A DNA stretch of 64,000 bases, taken from contig CM060922.1 of NCBI GenBank assembly GCA_030737875.1, forward strand, positions 232,976,335 to 233,040,334, written 5' to 3'. The translations under genes were made by a program, and so were the position numbers. The notes below the pieces were generated by a model. The model saw nothing but the letters and a program-made list of their open reading frames with translations, ran no database searches and had not been told where the DNA came from. The first letter of the stretch is position 1, and the number at the start of each line of letters is the position of its first letter. Of this stretch, positions 1-13,359 are shown one piece after another. Source of the stretch: Allium sativum. Lineage: Eukaryota; Streptophyta; Magnoliopsida; Asparagales; Amaryllidaceae.

Positions 1-364
1 TCTAACTTATTTTAGAAAATTTCGGCGGCATAACGACACGATACTAGAAATGGGACGAGGCCTAGCCTTATCCCCAGTCTAGTGAAGGCCCACGCCATTC
101 ACACATCAATCAAATCGATTCCATTTCACCAAACAATTCAATTCAAACCAAATAATCTAACCAACTACACAACCAAACAATTAAACAAACAAGCCATCCA
201 TGGTCTGTGGATGACGGGTGTCGGGTGCTACTAAACACCGTCTGCATCCTAGTATATATATATATAACTAGATAAAGAGGTTTAGAGTGAGAAGTTCTCA
301 CTAATAGCTGTCCAACTTCACGACACTTCTTTAAATCTTAATCTTCGTCGTTATCGCATCTTCT

Positions 365-1165
365 CCATCTTCGTTGCCCGTAGCCACTACATATATAAAA
401 ATCACACATTTTTATATTTTGATGTCTTTAAAATAAAAATCATATTTTTATTTGTTCACTTTCAATTTAAAAAATCATATTTTTATAATCACTTCATATA
501 TTTAAAAATCGAATTTTTATTCCGTTATTCAATATATAAAAATCCCATTTTTACACCGCTACTATATAGATAAAAATTATATTTTCACATCGATGTTATA
601 TAGATAAAAATTTCATTTTTATCCCGCTATTCTTCATATAAAGATTTCGCCTTTTCAAAAAATATCATTATAAAAATCACATCTTTATTTTGCTACATAT
701 ACAAAGATGATATTTTTAATATTCCTATCATGTAAAAATTATATTTTTAATACTTTTAAAAATATAAAAATCATATTTTTACTACTTTTATATAGTAAAG
801 ATCATATTTTTACTTCACTACATATGTAAAAATCTCACCTTTCTCCATTTAAAAATATCGTCTTTCTTCCTTTAAAAATCTAATCCTTTTATATTTTAAA
901 AATCACGTCTTTTCTAATTTAAAAATTGAATTTTTATTATCATAACTATATAAAAATTATATTTTTATTATCTATATAATATGATAATTATATTTTCAAC
1001 CTTTACATACGATAAAAATTATATTTTTAACTTCCTTATCATATAAAAATCATATCTTTAACTTTCCTATCAAATAAAAATTCTATCTTTAAATTTTCCT
1101 ATCGAATAAAATTCAGTTTTTAAATTTTTCCTATCGAATAAAATTCAGTTTTTAAATTAAGAAAA
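365..1165. repeat. AT-rich dyad minisatellite in LTR A
   Basis: Degenerate tandem units of about 20-40 bp of the type TAAAAATCATATTTTTA. Each unit is an imperfect palindrome (ATAAAAA to TTTTTAT arms around a short centre). The same block is at 7785-8575, 13360-13745 and 20765-21140. The two copies in element 1 are about twice as long as those in element 2. Confidence 0.8.
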
Positions 1166-1204
1166 ATAAATAAAACATGAATTTAAAACTTACATTGTTT
1201 TCAA

Positions 1205-1480
1205 ATGGAGAGGAGGTCGGGGTTGTCGGCTAGGGTTTCAGGCGGGAGGGGGTGCGGGTTCGGGTCGCGGCAAGTGGGGTTAGGCGGGGGTAGGGCGGCA
1301 CTGGCGGCGGCTAGGGTTCGTCGCTCACGTCAAGGAGGAGGAGAGCAGGAAGAAGAAGGAGGCGGGCGGAGCAGGGGGGGGGGGGCGCGGAGAGAGAAGA
1401 AAGGAAGAGGAGGAAGAAGAGGAGAGGGAGGCGGCGGTTGCTGGAGGGGGGCGCGCACCTCGCGCGATGGGGCTCCGTCG
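1205..1480 (-). other. GC-rich, purine-skewed block of G1 LTR (A)
   Basis: An island of very high GC content inside an LTR that is otherwise AT-rich. The plus strand is G-rich with long G runs, so the element transcript would be C-rich. It sits between U3 and the AT dyad block, where a promoter-proximal leader would be expected. An open frame on the plus strand (1205-1525) is antisense to the element and low in complexity, so I do not call it a gene. Counterparts: 8607-8890, 13830-14190 and 21228-21580. Confidence 0.6.
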
Positions 1481-2473
1481 CCCTCCCTTTTTCTCTTTTT
1501 TTTATTTTATTTTCGTTTCTGTTGAATGAAAACGATTGAAAAAGGGGGGGGGGGGCCAGAACGAGATAAAGGGGAGAGAAGGGAATTTTAATTTTTTTAA
1601 TTTACAAAAAGTTGACTTTTTCATACGACCTCGAAACAAAGCCCACCGCCTGTCGCCTATAGCGTTTTACCCCCATTCCGAACACAATGGGATATGTATC
1701 GTAGGCTAATTTGAACGTTTGAATCAGTTTCCGTTAAATTTACATTTAAATCACTATATTTAATTTTAAACGCGCATTTCAAATTACCGGGGTCACATAC
1801 TAACTCTAAAAATTCTCGAAAAATATTTTCTAGCTTCGTATTAACGATACGGTCCTAACAAAACTAGTTTCGCCGAATTCTGAGACCATTGGAAAAATGG
1901 CCAATTTCCAGTCGATTAAAATCAACTGAACTAGTCAAACGCGTTTTCCTTTTCCACGCTCACATATTGATTCTAAAAATTATGAAATTTGAAACCTAGC
2001 AATAACTTGACACTGCGGATCCAACAAAAGTGGTTTCGTCGAAATCCGAGGTCGTTCGCAAAATTTCAATTTTTAAGGGCCTGAATTCCATAGCGACTAC
2101 TCAGAATTTTCAACTGGACTTATCTTTTGATTCACGCTACGAAATCTTGATTTTTCGGATTCGTTGGAAAGATATCATCAATTAGATCCTATCATTTTTG
2201 GTTTCACTAAAATCCGGATTGTTTTGCACCCGGTACATTCAATTGAAGTTTGAAATCGAATTATCGAACTACCGCGCCATTTTCAATTCCTTTTATAATT
2301 ATATATAATTATTTATATTCTAACGACGACGTATATAATATATACGTTCTATTAATATTCAAAAATAAATTTCTCGTCGATTTTATTTAAAATAATCTAT
2401 TTTAAATGTTCGAAATTCGCTAAAATTGCCAAAATAAAAATTTTAAACTGGCCCAGATTTTCGGGTTGTTACA

Positions 2474-2495
2474 ATCTCTACCACTTAAAACTTTT
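2474..2495 (-). other. Polypurine tract region, G1 element 1
   Basis: Sense strand reads AAGTGGTAGAGAT directly before the LTR start TGTAACAAC. It primes second-strand synthesis in this superfamily. The purine run has one T interruption; element 2 has the intact form AAGTGGGGGAGAT at 15170. Confidence 0.75.
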
Positions 2496-3378
2496 CGTCC
2501 CCGAAAAGGAACAAAGTCGAAAGTGGTTTGATTAATAAGCTCTACATTCGATCTGGCTTCCATTCTCCAACTTTTCAGTTTCTGAGAAATTTCAAATTTT
2601 CAAAAATTTGGCTAACACCCTAAATTTTCGAAAAATTTCGCCATAACCTCCCCTGCAATGGGAGCATCGGGGAATTTCAAATAGCTTCCCCGGTCCTTCA
2701 GATCTCAAAAAGAAAAAGAAAAAGCCAAGCGGCTAGCCAATAGGCTCATAAAATCATCATCACCCAAACAAAACAGTAAATTATGTAGTAAACATGTACC
2801 TATTTGTCGGGCAAACAAATTTTATTCTCGGGCTCTAGCCTCCTTGCTATGACCTGTTCAATGTAAGTATATGTATATGCAAGCAAATGCGACCAATTTT
2901 CAATATAATTCAATATTTGGCTCAATTAGGCTAAATGGTTCAAAATTATCAAACAAATGAACAAACAACACAAACATCAATCAATTAGTGAATTAGAGTT
3001 TCAAATTCATAATTTTGATATATATACTGAAAATCTTATTTTTGATGCCAATTCACAACAAAGTGTTCTAGCTATATAAGTTTTGGTTCTCACACCAGTT
3101 TAATGGAAATATACAGAAATCACACCTTCGAAACTCGAATATGAATACTGATGATGATGCACCATCATCAGAATCATCCCCGGATATCTAGAATGTGATT
3201 CTATATCTACCCAGTATATTAAAACTTCGACTATACGTTCATGACGCGTATACGCGAAATCTATATATACTCGATTGTCCATACTCAAAATAAATAAATA
3301 TTCAAATACGTATAAAATGGTTTAAATTTTTAAAACAAAATTGTTTTCATTTGAAAAATATACTCTTCACACCCGTTC

Positions 3379-3397
3379 TAGGATACTACTGATCCTA
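3379..3397 (-). other. Leader hairpin, G1 element 1
   Basis: Six-base stem TAGGAT/ATCCTA around a seven-base loop, about 100 bases downstream of the PBS in sense. The flanks (AGAGA before, GA after) are shared with G2 and G3, where the stem is TAGGGT/ACCCTA. One stem position therefore covaries between families. Confidence 0.6.
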
Positions 3398-3497
3398 TCT
3401 CTAACGAGTCATTCTAATTGGATGTTGCTAATCCAATATCTGATGAATTCTTTCGTATGGTTCTAATGTGCCTTGTTCTCGAGCTCTGTAAACCAAA

Positions 3498-3509
3498 GCT
3501 CTGATACCA
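3498..3509 (-). other. Primer binding site (initiator tRNA-Met), G1 element 1
   Basis: Sense TGGTATCAGAGC, complementary to the 3' end of plant initiator tRNA-Met, three bases after the LTR end TCTCA. This fixes the orientation of the element as minus and the left edge of LTR B at 3513. Confidence 0.9.
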
Positions 3510-6500
3510 AACTGAGACGACCCGAACTTCCCCGTGAAGGAAAGCACGGATAGAATTGAGTACAAGACAAAATAGAACGCAAACGGAAGAACATTTCATT
3601 GTTATTACAACAATTCCATCAGATACAAGAATATACAGAGTATAAATGATTAAATTACATTCGACAAATATCAGAGATTACAATAAATTACATAGCAGCG
3701 GAAAAATATACAAAACACAACTGAAAGTAATACACGGATACAGAGCTTTCCGAGCATCGTTCCAGCTGTAAATCAGGACCCTGTGAATATAAATCTGCAA
3801 AACCAAAACTACTAGCTGCCCGTGTGGAAAATAGGGGCACCCAGAGTTTAGGTTAAAACAATAAACTCCAGGTCAGTCATGTGACTGGTGTGAGAACTAA
3901 AACAGTTATTTAAAGTTTTACTTTAAAAGAGAGTAATTCAAGGGACCACGCCGTATTACACGGAACAGGTTTCCTCCCAAGAATACCAGTGCATAAAACA
4001 AACAGCGCAATGCTAAATAAAGAAAAATGAAGCTGTTATAAGACCCAGGTCCCATCACACAATGCAACGCAAGCCGGAGGATAGGGTTTTTACCTTATAA
4101 CAGCCAAAGCATGCTTGATACGTTTAAAACACATTATTTGATACTATTATAGTGTATAGTGTCAAAACAATTTCAATCATAAGTATCAATTATAGGCGGC
4201 ATAACTACCATCTACTATGTCGCCATACTAGGCTCTACAAATAAAACCGAAACACACGTATTGGAAATTGGATTCCGTCATGAGCCGAGGCAAGGGGCAA
4301 GCTCCTCTCCGATTCGAGACACTCTAGCAAATGCCTCAGGACCCCACTATGATCCTTGGATCTTCAGGGCTGGTCCTCTCTTACTTTTGAGGATTGGCAA
4401 TTCCTGAACACACGTTTCCCGGTCCTTACAGACCTATATCCGAGGCGCCTCGCATTCCAACAACCACACAGGTGAAAAGTATATAAATGTCAGGGCTGGT
4501 AGGTCACTGACACCACCCTAGCTAGAAAGAAACGTCGTGCTCTCCCTGCAGTCACTATCCCGTTTTTGACTCATACCGAGGTGTGAGGCTCGCGAATTCA
4601 CGTTATACACAAAGCTACGCCACACAGGCCGTGCTTTGATCATCAACCACAAGACTTTGCTTTTCAACAGAAGCCTTGATCAATTGCCACTTACGCGTGC
4701 CACATTGGCAATTCACTCCATGCGACTGATGTCCATCGATATACAACCTCTGAGCTCGTACATCTCAGAGAAGGGCGTTAAGCAAGAGAATAAATTCTCC
4801 GCCGCCAAACAGATGTATATTTAATAGAGATCAATCAACATAGAATAAAATCCAATGTCAGACACACAATCCATTTACAAGTTCGTTCTGGGTCTGAACG
4901 AAACCGGAGGCACTTTCCTCGCATATCCATCCATCTCCAAGTACATCTGGAAGATCACCAACTGATTCCCTCATCCTGGGTGTACAGCCCAATCAAGATC
5001 ATCAGTAATCACCCAAACGATGTGAAGACTTCCGGTCTTCAACCACCGTCTTCATCTTCGACATCTCGTCGAATCGGTTATTCAGAATGGGTATAATCCG
5101 GCCTTTCTGAATAACCCACGTATATGATAAACAAATTGTTACACAAACACAACAAACGTCTCATTCCAATTCAGAATATTCTTTTATTCACCAAAATCAC
5201 ATTCTTAGGGAAAGATTCCCATTAATTTTATCCAAGATAAATTCTTCTAAATTTATTCCTTAATCCTCCTTTGGATATCATTTCAAACTAGTCGGGATTA
5301 GCGAACCACACCGAAGTAATTATTTATTTTATTTCCCAATCCCAACCTATATATCCCATGGAGCAAAACTGGTGATACTCCATTCCTAACACCACGGTGT
5401 TATCGGTAAAATTAATTACCATTTCACGTTTAAATCTAATTAAAGATTTAACTATCGCTTTGGAGCAAAACTGGTGATACTCCATTCTCGATCACTTTTC
5501 AGATTTGATAATTTAAATTATCAATTCACATTTTAATCTAATTAAAGATTCATTAAAACTCCACTTAGTTTTAATCTTCTCAAAAATCCATATTCTGTCT
5601 TTAACTGGGTTAAAGAACCAATGTCTTATAAAACACGATTCATGACAAACCCAAATCACATTTGATATTAAATACAAGGCTCTGAATAGAAAATATATCG
5701 GCTTATATTCAATATCAAATTCTGAAACCAACATATATCGTATTGGAAATAACGATATAAAATATATCTTTCAAATTCCCATAACAATATCTGTATAGTC
5801 ACGAAATCCAACATCGAAATATCCCGAAGATAATTTCGATTCAACTCCAGTCCAATCCACGTATTGGGAATATTGATTATTTTTAAAATCACTTTCAAAT
5901 TCAATTTATTTATTTCAAAAATAAATTGATTTTAATTCTAGTTCAAAACTAGTTCATTTCGATAAAAATCTATTTTTATCATTGCAAATGTGGAATTTCT
6001 CATCCTAGTTCTTTCCGATTCACATATTATGATTTTACACAAATTATCAATATTTTTAATAATTTTATCAAAGCCCGTACAGTCGATTTCCATCAACGGC
6101 TATCGAGCAGCACTTACAGCGACCTTTTTCAAATTTGATTTGGACATAATTCCAAATCCAACCGTTAGATTTCAAATTTCTAATCTTCATTGGAAAGCTC
6201 TTTTCGATACGAACCCAACGGTTCCGGTTTTAGGAGAATCCGACGGTCGGATCTCCCGCAACGTCAATTCGAAGTCAATGGTCGAAATTCACGAACTGCC
6301 GCGGAGCGGCGCGTTCTATTCAGGCCATTTTATATATAATATATATATTATATATATTTCGTCAATTTCCTTTTAAAACGTATTTTATAAATCGTTTTAA
6401 CTTCGTTTCAAAACCATTTCAACACTTTCAATTTCTAATCAAAACTGAATATTTCTCATAATTCTATATAAATGATAATATTTTCAAAACGTTATATTTT

Positions 6501-7784
6501 GAAATCACTTCTTTTCTATATTCATTATAAAAACGAATATAATCGATATAAATATCGTTCACGTCAAAATAGCGCAACTCTAATCAACACGGCTTTATAT
6601 ATTTCAATAAATCCGTTATTCTTTTCAACAAATGAATATTTATTCCATTCGACACATGAATCTATATTTCTTTCAACACACGACTACTCTCAACACATGA
6701 GTACTGTCAACACATCACTATTTTTGTTATGTAAAATATTTTATAAAACTATGGTATCTATCGTTTGATTTTCAATTAGACTTCAACCGTAAAGTAGTTC
6801 TAATTTTAAATATGATAAAGATGTTAAATTTCATTGTATAAAATATTTCACTCAACACATGAACATCGTCAACACATGACTATTTTTATATTCAACACAT
6901 GAATTTTCTTTTATAATATTCCTTATTTTCCCGATTGGAATGAGGCCCAATCAATCACCATATAATGTTAATTATATGGATTCCATACAACACATGTATA
7001 TAATAGCATTGAAAAATAATCAACCATCAACCAAAGTGCACTACACTGTATAAGCATCAATATAGATATCTTACGCTTATAACAGCCTGTCAATCAATCG
7101 ATCGACATATTTAATCAATCAGGATGAGTGAACTTCAAATTTCATCCCAACACCCGTGTGGGGTTTTCAAACAATCAACCACAGATTTTAGTTGTGCAGT
7201 TGGGCGATGTGTAAAATTTATCGTCCCAATCAATGTCCTTCAAATAGGTGTACATAAACAAACCGTCTGGTTTGTAAATGAATATTTATTTATTCACATT
7301 CACTATATTCATATTCACGTTAAAAACTATATTTTTAACGATAAAACATTTTATTTCAGCATATGAATTTCTATTCAGTTCATTCTTTAGATAAAATGAT
7401 ATTTTTATTTTCTAACTTATTTTAGAAAATTTCGGCGGCATAACGGCACGATACTAGAAACGGGACGAGGCCTAGCCTTATCCCCAGTCTAGTGAAGGCC
7501 CACGCCATTCACACATCAATCAATTCCATTTCACCAAACAATTCAATTCAAACCAAATAATCTAATCAACTACACAACCAAACAATTAAACAAACAAGCC
7601 ATCCATGGTCTGTGGATGACGGGTGTCGGGTGCTACTAAACACCGTCTGCATCCTAGTATATATATATAACTAGAAAAAGAGGTTTAGAGTGAGAAGTTC
7701 TCACCAATAGCTATCCAACTTCACGACACTTCTTTAAATCTTAATCTTCGTCGTTATCGCATCTTCGCCATCTTCGTTGCCCGT

Positions 7785-8575
7785 AGCCACTACATATATA
7801 AAAATCACACATTTTTATATTTTGATGTCTTTAAAATAAAAATCATATTTTTATTTGTTCACTTTCAATTTAAAAAATCATATTTTTATAATCACTTCAT
7901 ATATTTAAAAATCGAATTTTTATTCCGTTATTCAATATATAAAAATCCCATTTTTACACCGCTACTATATAGATAAAAATTATATTCTCACATCGATGTT
8001 ATATAGATAAAAATTTCATTTTTATCCCGCTATTCTTCATATAAAGATTTCGCCTTTTCAAAAAATATCATTATAAAAATCACATCTTTATTTTGCTACA
8101 TATACAAAGATGATATTTTTAATATTCCTATCATGTAAAAATTATATTTTTAATACTTTTAAAAATATAAAAATCATATTTTTACTACTTTTATATAGTA
8201 AAGATCATATTTTTACTTCACTACATATGTAAAAATCTCACCTTTCTCCATTTAAAAATATCGTCTTTCTTCCTTTAAAAATCTAATCCTTTTATATTTT
8301 AAAAATCACGTCTTTTCTAATTTAAAAATTGAATTTTTATTATCATAACTATATAGAAATTATACTTTTATTATCTATATAATATGATAATTATATTTTC
8401 AACCTTTACATACGATAAAAATTATATTTTTAACTTCCTTATCATATAAAAATCATATCTTTAACTTTCCTATCAAATAAAAATTCTATCTTTAAATTTT
8501 CCTATCGAATAAAATTCAGTTTTTAAATTTTCCTATCGAATAAAATTCAGTTTTTAAATTAAGAAAAATAAATAA
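7785..8575. repeat. AT-rich dyad minisatellite in LTR B
   Basis: Same repeat as in LTR A, nearly identical in length, made of palindromic TAAAAAT/ATTTTTA units. Confidence 0.8.
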
Positions 8576-8606
8576 AACATGAATTTAAAACTTACATTGT
8601 TTTCAA

Positions 8607-8890
8607 ATGGAGAGGAGGTCGGGGTTGTCGGCTAGGGTTTCAGGCGGGAGGAGGTGCGGGTTCGGGTCGCGGCAGGTGGGGTTAGGCGGGGGTAGGGCGG
8701 CACTGGCGGCGGCTAGGGTTCGTCGCTCACGTCAAGGAGAAGGAGAGCAGGAAGAAGAAGGAGGCGGGCGGAGCAGGGGGGCGCGGAGAGAGAAGAAAGG
8801 AAGAGGAGGAAGAAGAGGAGAGGGAGGCGGCGGTTGCTGGAGGGGGGCGCGCACCTCGCGCGGCGGCGCGATGGGGCTCCGTCGCCCTCC
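8607..8890 (-). other. GC-rich block of G1 LTR (B)
   Basis: Counterpart of 1205-1480, with small indels in its G runs and purine repeats relative to LTR A. Confidence 0.6.
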
Positions 8891-9794
8891 CTTTTTCTCT
8901 TTTTTTTTATTTTTTTATTTTCGTTTCTGTTGAATGAAAACGATTGAAAAGGGGGGGGGGGCAGAACGAGATAAAGGGGAGAGAAGGGAATTTTAATTTT
9001 TTTAATTTACAAAAAGTTGACTTTTTCACACTACCTCGAAACGAAGCCCACCGCCTGTCGTCTATAGCGTTTTACCCCCATTCCGAACACAATGGGATAT
9101 GTATCGTAGGCTGATTTGAACGTTTGAATCAGTTTCCGTTAAATTTACATTTAAATTACTATATTGAATTTTAAACGCGCATTTCAAATTACCGGGGTCA
9201 CATAATAACTCTAAAAATTCTCGAAAAATATTTTCTAGCTTCGTATTAACGATACGGTCCTAACAAAACTAGTTTCGTCGAATTCTGAGACCGTTGGAAA
9301 AATGGCCAATTTCCAGTCGATTAAAATCAACTAAACTGGTCAAACGCGTTTTCCTTTGCCACGCTCACATATTGATTCGAAAAATTATGAAATTTGAAAC
9401 CTAGCAATAACTTGACACTGCGGATCCAACAAAAGTGGTTTCGTCGAAATCCGAGGTCGTTTGCAAAATTTCAATTTTTAAGGGCCTGAATTCCAAAGCG
9501 ACTATTCAGAATTTTCAACTGGACTTATCTTTTGATTCACGCTATGAAATCTTGATTTTTTGGATTCGTTGGAAAGATATCATCAATTAGATCCTATCAT
9601 TTTTGGATTCCTTTTATAATTATATATAATTATTTATATTCTAACGACGACGTATATAATATATACGTTCTATTAATATTCAAAAATAAATTTCTCATCG
9701 ATTTTATTTAAAATAATCTATTTTAAATGTTCGAAATTCGCTAAAATTGCCAAAATAAAAATTTTAAACTGGCCCAGATTTTCGGGTTGTTACA

Positions 9795-9799
9795 ACTCC
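9795..9799. other. Predicted target-site duplication of G1 element 1 (ACTCC)
   Basis: First five bases after LTR B, and the same five bases as in the uninterrupted LTR D (17232-17236). The partner copy lies left of the window and cannot be seen. Confidence 0.6.
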
Positions 9800-11699
9800 T
9801 TGGGTCCGTATCCCGTTTTTAACTCATACCGAGGTGTGAGGCTCGTGAATTCACTTTATACACAAAGCTACGCCACACAGGCCGTGCTTTGATCATCAAC
9901 CATAAGAGATTGCTTTTCAACAAAAGCCTTGATCAGTTGCCACTTACGCGTGCCCCACTGGCAATTCACTCCATGCGACTAATATCCATCGATATACAAC
10001 CTCTGAGCTCGTACGTCTCAGAGAAGGGCGTTAAGCAAGAGAATAAAATCTCCGCTGCCAAACAGATGTATATTTAATAGAGATCAATCAACACAGAATA
10101 AAATCCAATGTCAGACACACAATCCATTTACAAGTTCGTTCTGGGTCTGAACGAAACCGGAGGCACTTTCCTCGCATATCCATCCATCTCCAAGTACGTC
10201 TGGACGATCACCAACTGTTTCCCTCATCTTGGGTGTAAAGCCCAATCGAGATCATCAGTAATCACCCAAACGATGTGAAGACTTCTGGTCTTCAACCACC
10301 GTCTTCATCTTCGACATCTTGTCGAATTGGTTATTCAGAATGGGTATAAACCCGGCCTTTCTCAATGACCCACGTATATGATAAACAAATGTTACACAAA
10401 CACAACAAACGCCTCATTCCAATTCAGAATATTCTTTTATTCACAAAATCACATTCTTAGGGAAAGGTTCCCATTAATTTTATCCAAGACAAATTCTTCT
10501 AAATTTATTCTATAATCTTCCTTTGGATATCATTTCAAACCAAATTATGGTTTTGCAAACTAGTCGGGATTAGCGAACCACACCGAAGTAATTATTTATT
10601 TTATTTCCCAATCCCAACCTATTTATCCCATGGAGAAACTGGTAATACTCCATATCTAACACCACTGTGTTATCGGTAAAATTAATTACCATTTCACGTT
10701 CAAATCTAATTAAAGATTTAACTATCGCATTGGAGCAAAACTGGTGGTACTCCATTCTCGGTCACCTTTCAGATTTGATAATTTAAATTATCAATTCACT
10801 TTTTAATCTAATTAAAGATTCATTAAAACTCCACTTAGTTTCAATCTTTCCAAAAATCAATATCTTGTCTTTAACTGGGTTAAAGAACCATTGTCATCTA
10901 AAACACGATCCACGATAAACCCAAATCATATTTGATATTAAATACAAGGCTCTGAATAGAAAATATATCGGCTTATATTCAATATCAAATTCTGAAACCA
11001 ACATATATCTTATTGGAAATAATGATATAAAATATATCTTTCAAATTCCCATAATAATATCTGTATAGTTACGAAATCCAACATCGAAATATCCCGAAGA
11101 TAATTTCGATTCAACTCCAGTCCAATCCACGTATTGGGAATATTGATTACTTTTAAAATCACTTTCAAATTCAATTTATTTATTTCAAAAATAAATTGAT
11201 TTTAATTCTAGTTCAAAACTAGTTCATTTCGATAAAAATCTATTTTTATCTTTTCAAATATGGAATTTTTCTGCCCAGTTCTTTCCAATTCACATATTAT
11301 GATCTTACAAAAATTATAGATATTTTTAATAATTTTATCAAGGCACGTACAGTCGATTTCCAACAACGGCCATCGAACTGCACTTATAGCGACCTTTTTC
11401 GAATTTGATTTGGACATAACTCCAAATCCAACTGTTAGATTTCAAATTTCTAATATTCATTGGAAAGCACTTTTCGATACGAACCCAACGGTTCCGGTTT
11501 TACGAGAATCTGGCGGTCGGATCTCCCGCAACGTCAATTCGAAGTTAATGGTCGAAATTCATGAACTACCGCGGCGCGGCGCGTTCTATTCAGGCCATTA
11601 TGTATATATAATATATATATATTATATATATTTCGTCGATTTCCTTTTAAAACGTATTTTATAAATCGTTTTAAATTCGTTTTCAAAACCATTTCAACA

Positions 11700-12090
11700 C
11701 TATATTCAATTTCAAATCGATTTGATTTCAATTCAACTCGAATTCATTTCAATTTTATTTAATTCGAATTCAAATTCGTTTCAATTCAATTCAAATTATA
11801 ATTCGTTTCAATTCAATTCAATTTGAATTTACCTTCTATTTACTTCAATTCGAATTCATTTCAAATTGATTTCAATTCAATTTCAGTTCATTCTAAATTT
11901 CATTCAAAACGATTTCAATTCGTTTTTAATTCAATTTAATTCAATTTGAATTCATTTCTATTCAATTCGAATTCAAATTCACTTTCTATTCAATTCGAAT
12001 TCAAATTCACTTTCTATTCAATTCGAATTCATTTCAAATTGATTCAATTTTATTTCAATTTGAATTTTTAATCTAATCCAATTTGAATTT
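11700..12090. repeat. AATTCGAATT minisatellite, LTR C
   Basis: Irregular tandem repeats built on CAATTCGAATTCAAATTC, including exact units of 28 bp around 11963-12025. Rich in self-complementary AATTCGAATT and GAATTC. Absent at the matching place in LTR B (about 6420), so it arose in the element 2 lineage. Confidence 0.8.
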
Positions 12091-13359
12091 CATTTCAAAA
12101 CATTAAATTTTGAAATCACTTTTCAATATTCATTGTAAAACGAATAAAATCGATATAAATATCGTTCACGTCAAAATAGCGCATCTCTAATCCACACGGC
12201 TTTATATTTTTCAAAAACTTCTTTATTCTATTCAATATATGAATATTTATTCTATTCAACACATAAATCTATATTTCTTTCAACACACGACTATTTTTGT
12301 TATGTAAAATATTTTATAAAACTATGGTATCTATCGTTTGATTTTAATTAGACTCCACCGTGAAGTAGTTCTAATTTTAAATATGATAAAGATGTGAATT
12401 TTTTTATTAAAATATTTTACTCAACACATAAATATTTTCAACTCAGGAACATCGTCAACACATGACTATTTTTATATTCAACACATGAATTTTCTTTTAT
12501 AATATTTATTATTTTCCTCGATTGGAATGAGGCCCAATCAATCACCATATAATGTTAATTATATGGATTCCATACAACACGTGTATATAATAGCATTGAA
12601 AAATAATCAACCATCAACCAAAGTGCACTACACTGTATAAGCATCAAATATAGATATCTAACGCTTATAACAGCCTGTCAATCCATCGATCGACATATTT
12701 AATCAATCAGGATGAGTGAACTTCAAATTTCATCCCAACATCCGTGTGGGGTTTCAAACAATCAAACACAGATTTTAGTTGTGCAGTTGGGCGATTTGTA
12801 AAATTTATCGAACCAATCAATATCAGTCAAATCAGTGTATATAAACAAATCGGCCGATTTGTTTATAAATATTTATTTATTCACTTTCACGTTAAAAATT
12901 ATATTTTTAATGATAATATATTTTATTTTAACACATGAATTTCTATTCATTTCATTTATCAAATAAAATGATATTTTTATTTTTCTAATTTATTTTAGGA
13001 AATTTCGGCGGCATAACGGCACGATACTAGAAACGGGACGAGGCCTAGCCTTATCCCCGGTCTAGTGAAGGCCCACGCCATTCACACATCAATCAAATCC
13101 ATTCCATTTCACCAAACAATTCAATTTAAACCAAATAAACTAACCAACTACACAACCAAATAATTTAACAAACAAGCCATCCATGGTCTGTGGATGACGG
13201 TTGTCGGGTGCTACTAAACACCGTCTGCATCCTAGTATATATATAACTAGAAAAAGGAAATTGAAGAGTGAGAAGTTCTCGATAGCTATGCCAACTTCAC
13301 GACACTTCTTAAGTAGAAATCTTCGTCGTTCTCGTCTCTTATCACTTTCGTCGCCCGTA

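Larger units (their letters stand above)
1..2473 (-). repeat. G1 element 1, LTR A (3' LTR), partial
   Basis: Long terminal repeat of a coding-less Ty3/gypsy-type element on the minus strand. Its sense start, TGTAACAACCCG, is at the right end (2473), directly next to the polypurine-tract region. The left part lies outside the window: base 1 matches about position 7411 in LTR B, so about 3.9 kb should be missing. In sense order it holds U3 with two related modules (about 2050 and 1875), a GC-rich block (1205-1480) and an AT-rich dyad repeat block (365-1165). Against LTR B it is nearly identical, apart from about 90 bp near 2200-2290 that LTR B lacks. No coding capacity. Confidence 0.85.
2474..3512 (-). 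mobile_element. G1 element 1, short non-coding interior
   Basis: Only 1039 bp separate the two LTRs. In sense order it starts with a primer binding site for initiator tRNA-Met (3498-3509), then a leader hairpin (3379-3397), a palindrome (3148-3171), a conserved 3' block with an AGCC-GCTT-GGCT hairpin (2723-2734), and finally the polypurine tract next to LTR A. There is no gag, protease, reverse transcriptase, RNase H or integrase. The bases before the tract resemble the extreme end of a Ty3/gypsy polyprotein (TTTCGGGGACGAAAAG), which suggests an autonomous ancestor. The element depends on enzymes supplied in trans (inference). Confidence 0.85.
3513..9794 (-). repeat. G1 element 1, LTR B (5' LTR), complete
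   Basis: Complete 6282-bp LTR. On the plus strand it begins TGAGACGACCCG and ends GGGTTGTTACA, so in sense it runs TGTAACAACCCG to CGGGTCGTCTCA with proper TG...CA ends. In sense order: U3 with paired modules, GC-rich block (8607-8890), AT dyad block (7785-8575), a long AT-rich middle, and a U5-side block (3700-4100) shared with G2 and G3. A deletion of about 90 bp near 9606 sets it apart from LTR A. The open frame at 4636-4824 recurs in LTRs C and D but is antisense and unrecognised. Confidence 0.9.

Noticed and set aside
1205..1525. 106-codon Arg/Gly-rich open frame, repeated at 8607-8933
   Set aside because: Low-complexity purine-rich sequence, antisense to the element. Indels in G runs shift it between copies.
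4636..4824. 62-codon frame conserved in three G1 LTRs (9889-10077, 17290-17514)
   Set aside because: Conservation follows from the LTR copies themselves. It is antisense to the element and resembles no protein I know.
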